Assembly: GCA_020081605.1 (NCBI GenBank)
Contig: JAHREC010000018.1
Span: 992,001-1,056,000, forward strand
Length of the DNA stretch: 64,000 nucleotides
Direction: 5' to 3'
From: Albifimbria verrucaria
Taxonomy: Eukaryota; Ascomycota; Sordariomycetes; Hypocreales; Stachybotryaceae
The position numbers and the translations under genes were made by a program. Within the stretch, counting starts at the first letter, position 1. Each line of letters begins with the position of its first letter. Under the pieces are notes generated by a model, which did not search any database, was not told where the DNA came from, and worked only from the letters and a program-made list of their open reading frames with translations. Positions 45,080-57,774 of this stretch are shown piece after piece.

Positions 45080-48000
45080 CTAGGCGGTCTTCTTCTTGCT
45101 GCTTCTGGGCTTCTTGGGCATGCGCACAAGCCAGTACAGCGCCAGGGCGGCGAAGACGTTGAAGATGACGTACGCCCAGAGGATACCGAAGTTCCTCCAG
45201 CGGTGGGCGTAGTCAGCGTTGACGCTCTTGAGGAAGTCGTTGGTGTTGGCGAGGGGCAGTAGGTGCAGTCAGATGTAGCATCCGGGTTCAGCAGGCGACC
45301 GTTGGCAATGGCCATGTAATCGGCGAGGTACTCCTTGCATGTCTCGTTGGAGAATGGCTGAAGAGTGAGCAGCTCGTTGTCGGCGCAGACGACATCCGTA
45401 TTAGCAACTCCGACTGATAACATACCGTCGACCATGTATGAGAACGGCGACACGCGGTACATGAAGATCCAGAAGCGGGGAAGTCAGAGGGCGAGGCGAG
45501 GACACCACAGAAGATCAAGCAAAGCATGAACATCATGTTGGCAATGTTACCACCGTTCTCAGCAGTCTCGAAACCGGCGATGATGAAGGTCGAGAAGGTA
45601 CCAGTGAAAATCATGAACATGAACAGGTACAGGAACATGAGAGCACCACGCTCGGTGACCTCATCGGGCGGGCAGTTGTTGTACAAACCGACAGGGTAGT
45701 ACCAGCAGAAGTACATGATGACACCCATCAAGGCGTTCCAGGGAGCTCAACGATAATCTGCGACAGCATGAAGATCTTCCACGAGTAGACCTTGGAAGGT
45801 CGCTCACGAGACTCGTACAGGGATCGCTGGATGACGAACTGGGGCATAGACTGCTGGACAATCTGACCGAAGATGGTGTACAGGTTGAAAATGGCGAACA
45901 TCTGGTTCTGAAGACCCTGGATACTGTTGGGAGCTCTGAAGAAGATGAAACCGATGAAGAGGGAAACCAGGGTGCAGAGAGCGGTCTTGGAGTAGATGTA
46001 GACAGGGGAACGCCAGTACTGCTGGAAGACACGGTAGAGGTTCTCCTTGAGCTGCACAGAGTAGGGGGCGGCGAACTCGCGGTAGCTGCCAGGGTCCTCC
46101 TCCACGGGGGCGGCGATGACATCCTGGTTCTGGCGCTTGATGTTCTCCAGCTCAGCCTGAACCTCCTGGTACTCGGGGCTCTGGCGCCAGGTCTGGAACC
46201 AGTCGATATCAGAGTGCGATCCGGGGCGGCACCAATGACCTCAAGCATCCATTCAGCAGGGTTGGCCTCGTCAGGGCAAGGGTGTCCACCGTTGCGCTCA
46301 AAGTAGTTGGTCAGAGTCTTGGAGTTCTCGCCAATCTCACCAAAGTAGACAGTCTTGCCACCCTTGGCAAGGAAAAGCAGGCGGTCGAAACGCTGGAAGA
46401 GCATGGCAGAAGGCTGGTGGATGGTGCAGAGAACGGCTTGGCCGGCCTTGGTCAGCTTCTCGAGAAGATCCAAGATAGCCCAAGAGGTTTGAGAGTCAAG
46501 ACCAGAGGTAGGCTCATCGACGAACAGCAGCAGAGGGGCTTGGCAGCGAGCTCAACACCAATGGTAAGACGCTTACGCTGTTCAACGTTGAGACCTTCAC
46601 CGGGAACACCGACGACGGCATCGGCATACTCTTGCATGTCAAGCAGCTTGATGACCTCCTCGACGTAAGCAAGCTTCTCCTCCTTGGGAACGTCAGCGGG
46701 CTGGCGGAGGATGGCACTGAAGTTGAGAGCTTCGCGGACAGTAGAGGTTTGCAGGTGAAGATCCTGTTGCTGGACGTAACCGGTCTTGCGCTGGAAGGAT
46801 GTGTCGCGAGGCTTGCCATCGACAAGCATCTCACCAGTAATGACACCCATGTTGATACGATCAGCCAGACAATCCAGAAGAGTAGTCTTACCGGCACCTG
46901 AGACACCCATGAGGGCAGTCAGGGTACCAGGCTTGACCCAACCATCAACGTTATCCAGAATACGGCGGGGTTCACCCTTGATCTTGATGTCGTAGCAAAC
47001 GTCGTGCCACTGGAAGACGGAGGTCTGCTCCTGGAGCATACCGCCCTCCTTGTTCTGTCCACGGCTGCGCTCAGCGGTGACGATGGGTCCAATGTTGGCC
47101 ATGGCAGCTTCGGGATCGCTGTGCTTCTTCTCGGCAACGGCGGCGGCAGCGGGCTTGTAGCCACGGCGGTAAACCAGGACTTCACCCTTTGACTTCTTCT
47201 CGGAAACAAGCTCGGCAGCGATCATGTAGAAGGCAAGGAAGAACAGAATAAAGGCAATGACGATACCCAGGTTTCTCCATCGGTGTGCCCAGCGATAATC
47301 AAAGGCAGACTCGTAGTAGTCCTGACCAAGAACGTAGCTCTGTCCTGGGACGGAGCCAACCGCGGTACAGACACGCTGAGCACCAGTGGCTCTCTCATAC
47401 TTGCTACCAGGGATAGGCGCAGGGACGTACTGATCGCAGGGAACTTGCGGTTGTGGAACTCGTTGACAATGAGAGACTCGAAGGCATAGGCAAGGGGATC
47501 GATGTAGTTGAGCCACTTGCACCAGCCAAGCATGTAACGCTTGGGGATGACGAAACCAGTGAAGACGACCAGGTCGAGAATCAGCAGAGCAGCAGGAACC
47601 AGGGCCTGGAACAGTGTTCGGGAAGCAGAGGCGATAGATCGGAAAATCATCGACATGACGAACGTGGTGGCGAAAGAGAACAGGATGAAGAAAAAGAATG
47701 CTCCCGGCTCTCTGCGAAGGTTCGTGATGAAGTAAAGGACCAAGTTGAACGTTATCGCATTTGTGACCTTGTAAGGTAAATCACAGAGCATAGACGCTAC
47801 GGCTTCGGCAGACGGATGGTAGAGGGCATATCGACTGTGCTTTTCGACAATAGGACGTTGTGAATACAGTGTCAAAATCTGCAATTGTTAGCTGACGCAT
47901 CACGGAGAATTTGATGAGAAATTGCTTACCTCAAGAGCACTAGAGAAGGCGTTCATCAGACAGGCAAAGAAGACCAGGGCACCACGTTGGAAGAAGCTAG

Positions 48001-49858
48001 AAGATGTCTCGCCAAGGTTGTAGAAGACACTACCAATGATGAGAGCCATACAGAAGTTACCGATGAGTGCACCAACTGTTAAGCTGGGGTCACCCTTGAG
48101 ACGACGGAAGCCACGCCACAGGCACAACTTGACCTGCTGGGCGTAGGAGAGAGTGTAAGGCGACTTGCCGCGCTGCCCCTTAGCCTGCTGAGCCTTCTTA
48201 GAGGCACGGAAGGCCTCGGCATCTGGTCCACCAATAGGGTGGGAGACCTTGTACTCCTCGATCTCAGCCTGCAGGGCCTTGTACTCGGCACTGTTCTTCC
48301 AGGCGGTGGCGAACTCGTCGGGGGTACGAGGAGCCTTGCCCTCGAAGCCGGGACGGACGATACGCTCCAGAGACGAGGTCATGGAGGTCAGGAAATCGGG
48401 GTGGTCTGACGAGCAGGGCACTCGAAACCCAGGTTGATGAAGTACTGGCGGGCATGGTCGGCGCGGCCAAAGAAGATCTGGCGACCCTCGTAAAGGACGA
48501 CAGCCTTGTCGAAGAGGTCGTAGGCGGACTGAGGAGACTGGTAGATGGAGACACAAGCGGTGCTTCCAAAGAGCTCGGTCTGCAGGCGCAGAGTCTTACA
48601 GAACTCGAGGGCGTTGGCGGAATCCAGACCACGGGTGGAGTTATCCCAGCACTGCAGAGGAGCGCCGGACAGGGTAGCCTCGGAAATGGTGACACGCTTC
48701 CTCTCACCACCAGAAACACCACGGATGAACTCGTTACCGACAACAGTGTTCACGGTGTGGGAAATACCGTACATGGCCATGACAACGTCCCTCAGGTGAG
48801 CGGCGAAGTCCTTGCTGCTGAGACCACCGGGCATCTGGCGTGGCTGGCGGGCGCGGGCAGCGAAGGTGAGGGTGTCACCGACGGTGAGCTGGGGAAGTGC
48901 ACATCGACCTCGGCAGTGTAGATGGCTTCACCACGGTGGTTGGAGTGCATCTCCTTGGCACTAATACCTATTCATGATTATCAGCAACAGAATTCGAAAA
49001 CTGCCAATTGAACAATTGCAGCGTCCATTACACCAATTCGAGCTGCTGCCCTGGCATGAGATCGTGCAGATGTCTCAGACCTGCCGCCTGAGGCTTGCGC
49101 CGCAATTGTAAGACATTGTGATGGGAAGTTTTTATTTACCTTGGTAGTTGAAGTACGTGTCGGGATCAACGTAGATACCGTTCATCTCTCCGGCAATGGT
49201 TTTGAGGAAAGTGGAACATCCGGAACCAGGAGGTCCGAGAACGACAAGCATCTCGCCCTTGTGGACGATGCCGTCGAATTGGCGCAGAATGTCGATGCGC
49301 TGGCGAGTGCCGTTGCCAGTGGCGGCACGAGCGAGACCGGCCAGCCTCAGCCAGACGTTGGCGACGTCCTTCTGGTAGTCAGTGGCCTCACCGAAACCGA
49401 AAACGTTCATGTTCTGGAAGCAGACACCGGCAGAACGCAGCTGAGCGCCGTCTTGGGAGATCATGTCGACCATGGTCTTGGCCCAAACGCGACCACTGAA
49501 GTTGGGGCCATGGGGGTTGAGAGGAGAGTCTTCGGAAGCATTGAAGGGTTGCCACCGTCAACGCCGGAGGCGTGTGAATATGAGCGGGCGAGAGCCTGGA
49601 CGACCGAGTTGCGACGCTCCATCTCGGACTCATCATCATCCTCGTTGGCGAGGGTCTCGGCGGCAGAGCCAGACTTCTCGTTCACGGCCTTCTCGCTGGA
49701 AACGGTGCTGTCCGTCTTGGGGGAACCGGGTCGGAATCGGTGGTCGCGTCGGCGATGTCAGCCTGGCGGCGAGCATCTGGGGTAGCGGACTCCGGGGCGC
49801 CCTGGGTGTAGGCAGTGGCGTCGTTGTTGGCATTGAAGCCAAGGGAGAGGGAAGCCAT
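45080..49858 (-). CDS. Full-size PDR/CDR-type ABC transporter (ABCG)
   Basis: Start at 49858 ([20 protein letters not shown]), stop at 45080; about 1,520 residues in (NBD-TMD)2 order. NBD1: Walker [10 protein letters not shown] at 49236-49210, with Cys in place of Lys as usual for the first site of fungal PDR pumps; signature [11 protein letters not shown] near 48717; degenerate Walker [15 protein letters not shown]1 includes [23 protein letters not shown]2: Walker [10 protein letters not shown] at 46907-46881, signature [12 protein letters not shown] near 46590, Walker [19 protein letters not shown]2 ends with [17 protein letters not shown]. Two introns: 49139-48968 (172 nt, long for this genome) and 47929-47879 (51 nt). 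Ten frame breaks, each corrected by one C in a C run on the coding strand. It is a plasma-membrane drug or lipid efflux pump by family; the substrate is unknown. Confidence 0.95.
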
Positions 49859-52800
49859 GGTGGGCGAAGGGCGCTCGGGTTGCGGAGAGTCGCCAATCGC
49901 AAACAGCTTGATTATCGGCGCCTTATCTGGCTAAGAGAAAGCAGCGCGCGGGGTGAACCGCAGTCAGGGCTCGTGGTGGTTTGTTCAGCCTACAGCCAAG
50001 TAGGTGAGATTAGGGCTCCTGTGGTTATGTGTCGTATCCTACCCTCCAAGGAATTAAAAAAAGGTTGGACGGAATAAAAAGGATCGACGAGAAGGGACAA
50101 GGCGACGAGGTCAAGGGAAAGGAAAAAAGGAGAGCGAGACTCGACGAAGTAAAATACAAACACCTCTTGACAACGGAATTTGCTTGTCCCCGAAGGGGTG
50201 TGTGAATGAGAAGGAGAGCAAAGGTGGATGCGAGGCAATGGGCAGGGTGGGTCAGGCAAAGCCCGGGCTCTAGCAGCTGTCCGCATGCTTAGTGCGGAAA
50301 CCTCGTGGGAGAGAGTCAGAAACGAAAGCGAGAGCCAGCGACCGGAAGCTAGACCTAGAGCCTTGCGGAGAGGGAGCGTAGCGGAGGAGCAGCACCACCA
50401 AAGCGAAGCAAAGGGGGCGTGTGTGTGCGAGCGTGTAAGAAAGACAGAGCGAGTGGGGGTCGTCGAAATTAGCTGTAGGGGTATCGCCAGGGTGAGAAGT
50501 CCACAGCCCGATTACTCCGTCCATGGTACCGATGAGAGCAGCCAGCCAACCAGCCAACCATCTGCAGAAGAAGAAAAAAGAAGCCCGAAAAAACAATCAA
50601 AAGTCTCCTTGCATTGGCCACAGTCCTGTCCCCGACCCAGATTGCGCAAACTCTCCGCCAAGGGTACGCATAACGAGTAACGAAAAGATAAAATAAAATA
50701 AAAAATCCACACGGCGACGCACACCTCACGTCGCAAACTCCGCAAAGGATTCCTTCCTCCCCGACAGATGAGTCGCTGCTTGGTCAAAGAGAGTTGCAGA
50801 TCACATTCCACAATTCCACTTGGCGATATGATACATAATGACACAGTGACTGAGACTCTGACTGTGTCCCGGGCTGGCGATGCGACTTGCCGTCGCCACG
50901 ATGCTGGCCACGGCTGGCTGCTGACATCGGGTCTCGCGTCTGATTACCTACCTTACCTTTCCTATACAGGGCCGGCCGAGTTGTACCACGCTGCATATTG
51001 CACATGTTATGTTATCTTATGTACGCTGGACCAGGGCCGCCCTCGCTCCCTCCAGTTAGTTACGGGTTAACCATCGCCATGCCCATGCATGCCATCGCCA
51101 ATGCCACCGCCAATGCTTTTCTGTTCCTGTTGCCTCGCAGGCTCCGACATCCAGAGCGGTAGGATCGCACCGCACGGGATGGGCTTCGTCGCACCGGTCC
51201 AAACCGCCAGCCCGCGCCGGCGCCGCGCAGAAGCATCTGGCTCGCCAACGGTTGTTGCCTTGAGTCATAGCGGAGCGACAAGCGAAGTCTGTGGAAACAG
51301 AGGCCGTCGTCTCGGGGTCTTGGAGCAACCTGACACCCTGCTCTCCAAGCACCGACCCCAGCCCTTAAACGACATCCGCGCGTGGACCAGGGGGTCTGTT
51401 TCTCTTCTGGCTTCTGGTCTCGCCCAGTGGCAGCTTAGTTCGTGAGCCTCCTTTGCCACTAAACCACCAAGACGTCACCTTTTCTCTACCCGTCCATCGT
51501 CTGCACCCCAACCAACAAACCGCTCTGCCCCTGCAGCTGCGAGCACGCGGATGTCACATTCCCGAGAGAATGGGTTTTGTTGTAATGCACCACTCGGCGT
51601 GTGCATCTGTGAGACTAGATGAACAGTCATTGTATCCGGTTTTGCGTGGCACAGATGATGCGTGCAACAATAACCTACCTACTAACTCAGGTCCATCACG
51701 CCCACGACCCCGTCGGTACCCTTGGTGCCGTACCCTTTGGGAGCTCGTCCTGAAATTTACAGGCTACTAAGCCATCCCCACCAACCTTGTTCCTCTGCTT
51801 GTCCAACTCACTTTAAATGGCCTACATTTAGCACCGTAGATTAATGGCCTAGCAATCTACGCACTAACCTAGCCTAGGTACCTTTCCAATCTAAGTGCTA
51901 TACTACACAAACTCCGCTCCGCGCAAACTCCGTCCTAGGGACTCCTGCTGTATCTGGTTACCAATCCTGCCCTGCCCGGCTTATCGATCCGTGCCTCGTC
52001 GGATCAAACCAGCAACCCGATCCGCCTATTCACCACCCTATTCAGCCCTAAGCGTTCCGACAGACACGCGGCCTTTCGCAGACCCTGCGTCTGAAAGTGC
52101 TCATCCTGTCAGCCTGTCGGTGCTACTATCATTACGGGATACATAATAGCCACTCTTTTGCGAACCCAACCCCAGCTAGGACATGTACGCACCTTCAACA
52201 GCCTAGTCTACGAGTTGGCGTTGAGCCGTATAGCTATAGCGCCATGTAAGCTGACGCCCACGCCACGAGCCGTAGCCGTGATTCCAGGTTGATCATCCTC
52301 GAATTCCAACTTCAACCTCTCTTGTTTCACTTCGTGGGCTCTGTGAGAGACATCGCATCGTGTTTCGCGACATCAAACGGGCCTTTGCCTCTACTCATTC
52401 CAGTTATTACTCCCTAGGCCCGTCGTCTTACTCACGGACCCCATCAAATTGTCAAAAGAATAAGAATCTGCCGCTAAAACAAAATATATGCTCCAAGCTC
52501 CTGAGTCCATATCCCATCGTTACAGTACAGTACTGTACTAGACTGACTGTACGGTACCGGTGCTGTAGGTACTGTATAATACATATCAATGCACTCAATC
52601 GGCAGCTTGCCTCTGCTCAACGGCAGCATATGAACCACTGTCTGCTTAACGGCCCTATACTTGGTCACGTTGCCATCAGCCACACCCGCATAAAAGAACC
52701 GAAAAGCAAAAAGATAAAAAGAAAAAGAAAAGAAAAGCACAAAGAACAACCAAGTGAAAAGTAATACCGCAGTAGCATGAACACTTTCCTGGTAAGACCA

Positions 52801-53027
52801 ACGTGTGATCCAGGTGAGACGTGCAGATATCGGCGGTTACAAACCGGTGTTCAGATGGCTGCTTTCATTCACCCCTCCCCAATGCGTTGGTAAAGAGTCA
52901 TGGCCGTGGTTTAATGGCCCCTCTGAGCCTACATCAGTTGATGGACCACATCCGTATTAAGCAAAATTCGATTCTCGTACAATTCTACAGATATGCTTCT
53001 TTGCAGGTATGTATACAATATGCTATC
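49859..53027. other. Long leader/promoter of the ABC transporter and intergenic
   Basis: About 3.2 kb without a supported protein gene. The first ~900 bp are purine-rich on the given strand (pyrimidine-rich on the coding strand), consistent with a long transporter promoter and leader. Beyond that I see short repeats and one palindrome only. Confidence 0.5.
52524..52539. repeat. 16-bp perfect palindrome
   Basis: AGTACAGTACTGTACT reads the same on both strands and lies in a cluster of GTAC-rich words up to about 52580. It could be a dimeric factor site or just low-complexity sequence. Confidence 0.5.
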
Positions 53028-54740
53028 TTACATGAAGTTGATGCCTACTCCCACTTGGAAGCCCTTGGTTCCCAGCTCTCCTCTACGTAGAACAAGTGGT
53101 AGGCTGAAGTTCAACTCGAATCGAGCCACCGGGTGAGCGTAGACCAATCCCACACCAGCCGCCATGCTCGGCACCCCGCTCAGGAGGTCTTTGATCGCGG
53201 TAAACATGCCGTCTCGCACCGCCTGTCCGGTCAAACCTTGGGTTGCTGCGTCGCCTGGCTTGCCTTGCTTCTTCAACGCCACAAGACGCCCTCCGTTGGC
53301 AAAGATTTGGAATCGCAGTCCCGAGTCCGGACCCTTGTATGGCAGTGGCAGGAGCATGTTGACGCTACCGGCGGCGAAAAGATCACCGCCCACCGAGTCT
53401 GGGCCATCGTGAGGGCCCAACCCCTAGCTTGAAGCCTCTAACGTCCGTTGGACCACCAAGTTGGAAGCGGTCATTCAATCGGCTGGGCTGGGCTCGACCG
53501 CCAATGTCGAAGCCCAACGGCAGTGGCCAAAGCATGCCTGTTCGGAAACCTCCACCAATGGATATGCCCGTTGGCTTAGACACTCCTGGTAAACGGACCG
53601 GAATAGCACCTCCTAGTTCAAGTTCTGTCTTGGAAAATGCGACATCTCCTGCAAGAGGCCCTACTCCCGCAAGCTCCCATCCTGTCCGGACCATGTACCC
53701 ATTCTGAGGCAGTTGTGGGTTATCTCGCCTTTCTCTTTGGAACGTGTGCTTGATGGCACTCTTTACTGTGTCGCCAGCATCAGTTCGGACAGTGGGGCTG
53801 GCGCCTCCTGCCAGCCCCGTGATCTGTCTCCACGCCCCAAGATACTCGATGCTGTGAGTATCCCGCTGTGCATCGAGCCACGAGAACCGTAGCGACCCAC
53901 CCTTGATAACCTCTTCATGTGACGCCCAGGGCTTCTCTGCAGCCGAAGACACTCCTTCCAATGATATCCTCATGTCCGGGTTGCTCAGGACAGGAGCACT
54001 CAGGTTAGCGCTGTAGGCCGAGCGTGTACGTGTGCCCGTCTTGGCGTTGAGGGTAAGCATCTCGGCGCCGCCAAACATGTTGCGCCAGAGCAAAGAGCCA
54101 TAGGCCGAACCCTCGCCATTGCCAACGTCAGTTCCCGTCTGCAGTTTGAAGCGGGGAAGCTCGTGGACCTTGAGGTCAATATCGACATCGGTCGGGCTCG
54201 ATGATGGATCTGTCTGCTGAGAAGACGTCAGGAAGACCTCGGGTGGCTGTCGTAGAATCTCTATTCCAATCAGTGACGGTCGTGTGTGATGAGACAAGCA
54301 ACCTACGCAGCCCGCTCAGTTTAGAGCTTGCTAGCTGCAGATGAGCAAGAACCTCGCCCATTGTCGACGGCGCATCCAAGCCGTCGCCCACGAGGGGCTT
54401 GAGGATCGGGTCCAGGAAGCCGCGTCGCAAGTTCGTTGCACCGTGGACACGAACTTGATGAACTGTCATGGACATGCTCTGCTGGTCCAGCATCTGTCTT
54501 GAACTCAGTCGACTGTTTCATGTGTTCATGCTGCTTGCCCATACCAGCTGAGCCAGCCTTCGCTGCTTGGCTTCATCTTCTTGTTGTCTAAACTCGGGAT
54601 TCGCCTCTGCTTCGTGAAGCAACGTTTCCGGGTCAGATCGGAGTCTGCCGAACGGATCGGGTGCCTGCAATTGTGAGCCATTGGCGCCTATATTCCTTCT
54701 CCTCTGTAGGTAGACTTACCAGGCCCCCAGAAGAGTTCAT
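53028..54740 (-). CDS. SAM50: Sam50/Tob55, mitochondrial outer-membrane beta-barrel assembly subunit
   Basis: Start at 54740 (MNSSGGL). An intron follows, then APDPFGRLRSDPETLLHEAE, an intron near 54545-54494, and the POTRA-like segment MTVHQVRVHGATNLRRGFL. A third short intron (about 54304-54260) precedes ILRQPPEVFLTSSQ. The Omp85/bacterial surface antigen barrel starts with VDIDLKVHELPRFKLQTGTD, then GSAYGSLLWRNMFGGAEML and RSAYSANLSAPV. It carries the signature DRFQLGGPTDVRGFKLG and ends AHPVARFELNFSLPLV, GFQVGVGINFM at 53028. Sam50 is the core of the SAM complex that inserts barrel proteins such as Tom40 and porin; it is essential in yeast. One frame break near 53415 lies in a run of G/C. 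Length about 500 residues, normal for ascomycetes. Confidence 0.93.
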
Positions 54741-55266
54741 TTTGACCGTCGTTGTGAACAAATCCTTGCTCCTGATGTACTTGCACAAAGGTGAAGAGCT
54801 CGACGCATGACGCGCCTGCATGCATGGAAAGGTAGGGATTGTTGCACCAGCCACGTGTGGCTGGCCACTAGCCTACCTGCTACCTCTACTAGGTTAGTAG
54901 GTAAGGTATCTACTACCAACTACTAACAGGTGCCTACTACCAACTGGAAGGTAGTGGGGAGCCGGTACGTACCTCCCCACACGTTGATCTCCGTTCGCTA
55001 CCCTCGGAGAGCCACTCGACCTTACATCACTCCTCAACGTCTTTCTCGTCTTCCATCAACCGCTCACTGGCATCGGATCGCCGGGGTTTTGGTATTCTTT
55101 TTCCCTTCTTTTTCGCTGTTCGATCTCTCCCTCCTCCGAATCTCGCGTTGCGCAGCCCTGTGTTTCCGCCTGGCGATCGGCGAACAATCTCACGCGACCA
55201 ACCAACTGAACACATCATCCTTTTCGGACGGCGAGCCCTTCGTTCGCTTTCAAAATCAACTCAGTC
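54741..55266. promoter_or_regulatory. Shared divergent promoter region of SAM50 and UBC6
   Basis: 526 bp between two divergent start codons. It contains repeated CTACTACCAACTACTAAC-like words at about 54905-54945 and CT-rich sequence before the UBC6 ATG. No TATA box seen, as usual for housekeeping genes. Confidence 0.5.
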
Positions 55267-56177
55267 ATGGCCAGCAAGGCAGCGCAGACCCGGGTACGCA
55301 GTATCGATGCGCGATTCTTATCCTCCCACTAGCTAACAGCCGCGTCAGTTGACCCGCGAGTACAAGTCCATCTCTGAGAACCCGCCACCCTACATCGTTG
55401 CCCACCCTCCGAATCAAACATCCTAGAGTACGACGGCCGTGCCCAATCGTAATATGAACATGGAGCTAACTTGGAGGCTAGATGGCATTACGTGATTACC
55501 GGTCCTGAGGACACTCCTTACCATGGCGGACAGTATTGGGGAACACTGATCTTCCCTCCCAACTACCCCTTTGCGCCGCCCGCCATCCGCATGCATACCC
55601 CTTCGGGCCGGTTTCAACCTTCGACACGACTGTGTCTCTCGATATCTGATTTCCACCCTAAGTCCTTTAACCCCGCATGGGAGGTCTCAACAATCCTTAT
55701 CGGTCTTCTCTCGTTCATGACCAGCGACGAGATGACAACAGGCTCTGTATCAGCCACGGCGTCTGACCGACGCTACATGGCCATGAAGTCGCGTTGGTGG
55801 AACTCAACTGGGGCGGGTCTCATGCTAAATCCAACCCGGCAAACAAGGGTAATGTTAAGGCTGGTGACGGCGGTGCCAAATTCCGAGCGGAATGGCCGGA
55901 ACTTGATGCCGAGAATTGGGAGTGGATGAAGAAGAACAACATCGACACAGCAACCGGTGCACGGTTGGATGGCGAAAATGGCCCGTCGTGCGGTCCGCAA
56001 CTAGGCATCGCCAACTCGAGTGGGCACCAGGCGCAAGCAGTGGTGGACGCCGTTGTCCAGCAACGAGATGCGGGCCGCGGGTGGCTATCTCAGAACAAGC
56101 TTCTGGTGGCGGGGGCGGCTATTTTCATCTACGTACTCGTAGCTCGGCTGATGAGAGGTGACGATAGCCTCGTGTAA
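55267..56177 (+). CDS. UBC6: Tail-anchored ubiquitin-conjugating enzyme E2, Ubc6 type
   Basis: Exon 1 is MASKAAQTR (55267-55293), followed by introns at 55294-55348 and 55428-55481. LTREYKSISENPPPYIVAHP leads into EWHYVITGPEDTPYHGG, YWGTLIFPPNYPFAPPAI and STRLCLSISDFHP, with the catalytic Cys codon at 55633-55635, then WEVSTILIGLLSFM. The TGSV ... MAMKSRWWN motif is typical of Ubc6. The tail has an acidic linker and a C-terminal membrane anchor (LLVAGAAIFIYVLVARLM), then RGDDSLV. Ubc6 works at the ER membrane in ER-associated degradation with Doa10-type ligases. Frame breaks at the C run near 55405 and the G run near 55815 are each one base. Length about 250 residues, normal. Confidence 0.94.
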
Positions 56178-57774
56178 GGCAGGACGTCAGTGGGATTTGG
56201 TATGATTTTGGGGTCTATAGTTCAGGGAGTCCCGGTTTGGTTTGGTGGTACGAACAAACAACCACGGCATATACGGTTATCACGTCGGATTTGCGGGCAG
56301 TGCGATGGCGAGAGGCACCCGTGGATAGAGGTTGGGACCTTTCACTACCTATGGGTACAGCTGCTGGAGGTGTTGCTTCCTTTGCTCTTGTAAGACCTTT
56401 TAATGCATTAATGGCATGTTTAGGATAACAAATAAGCGTTTCCATTTCTGAATCATGGTGCGGTGCTTTGCCGTCGGCCGCTTTGTGTGCAACCTGGTAA
56501 GGCGCCAGCTGGAGCAAACACAAGCTTTGTCGCGGCCCAAGAGCCCACGGTTAAAGGGCCGAGACAGGCAACCACAAACAGATCGAGTAATCGACAACCA
56601 GCCTCCTCTGTTGAGGATTTCAGGTGGCAAAGGTTCCAGTGGAAAGGAATGAAACGAAAAGGAAGAGAAGAAGAAAGACAAGGAAAAAGACCTGACAGCA
56701 TGCTGAATGTCGTAAATCGGACTTCTAAAACATGCCTTTGTATGGTTGGATATAATTCAATAACGCAATACTCCAGGGTAGGTACCCAGCAACCAGAGCT
56801 GCCATAGAACCCGACTATATTTAGATTAGTAGTGAAGCTCTGTACGGCCTCGGCAGCTGAAATGCGTGAATAATGCATCCACGCAAAGCCACGTCATAAA
56901 AGCGGGTGACCCAAGTGGCTGCAGTCTACGCTTTCACAGGAATTGAGTGCAGAAGCACAGCAGTCAAGAAACAAGTCACCAAGCACAGCCAAGTAAACAG
57001 AGCTGAGTGAGGCTGAAAAAACGAGGTGACGATACCAGGCCCGAGTTTTAGCCGCAGTAGATGATGATGCACGTAAGTACCATCTGGGCTCTGCCTAGGC
57101 TCTTTTGGAGGGGAAGAGAGAAAAGAGGGTTGCGGGGGCCCAATCCTGTCAATCCCAGTCCAGTGTCAGCCCAAGCAAACAGTGGTGCAGCCACCGTTGG
57201 AGCCAAAATTTTTGTGACGCAGCCCCGGTTTTTGGGCCGTGGAAGCAGCTTTTTTTTGTTGTGTTTGCGCGACGATTTTTTCTCACTCTTCCTCTTCCTC
57301 CTACCTGCTAGTAGGCTATATCATATCCACTTGCACGAGGGTGGATCTTGGGAGGAGGTACCTCAAGCCAACCAGTCAGCCCGAGATCAGCATAATAATC
57401 CCGTCAAGTCAACATCTGCTAGACCGGAGCAGCCCTTGGCTTGGGTAGCGACCTTGGGGATCCTCTTTGTGCGTCCAGTCCACTACCTTACCTTGCCGCA
57501 CCATCGCCTGCGTCGACGCCCCGCCTGCCTTCATTTCTCCCCTCCCTTCTTCTCAGCCAAACGGAGGTCCATTGTCGTGTCGTGTGCGGCCTCTCATGTC
57601 CGAACCCATGCCTCTTGGCCGAGATCTCTAGCGTCCCGTCTTCGAGATCCGGCCAACATCATCCCGTATCCGGTGTCGCTCCTCCACGTCCTGCCTGGGG
57701 TCTCCTCCCCGCCTCGCCTCGCCTGACCTGACCTGACCTGACCTAATCCTCGCTCGTTCCGAAGCCGCTACACC
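56178..57774. other. Intergenic and leader of the BTB-like gene
   Basis: 1.6 kb without a supported gene. The final ~300 bp are CT-rich, ending in a short CTGAC array 30 bp before the start codon. Confidence 0.5.
57723..57744. repeat. (CTGAC)n short tandem repeat in the leader
   Basis: Four CTGAC/CCTGA units about 30 nt upstream of the ATG at 57775, hence probably in the 5' UTR. Confidence 0.8.

Noticed and set aside
45080..49858. ABC transporter as a pseudogene or several small genes
   Set aside because: Ten breaks all lie in C runs, and every domain and motif is present in order, so shortening of runs in the consensus is far more likely than decay.
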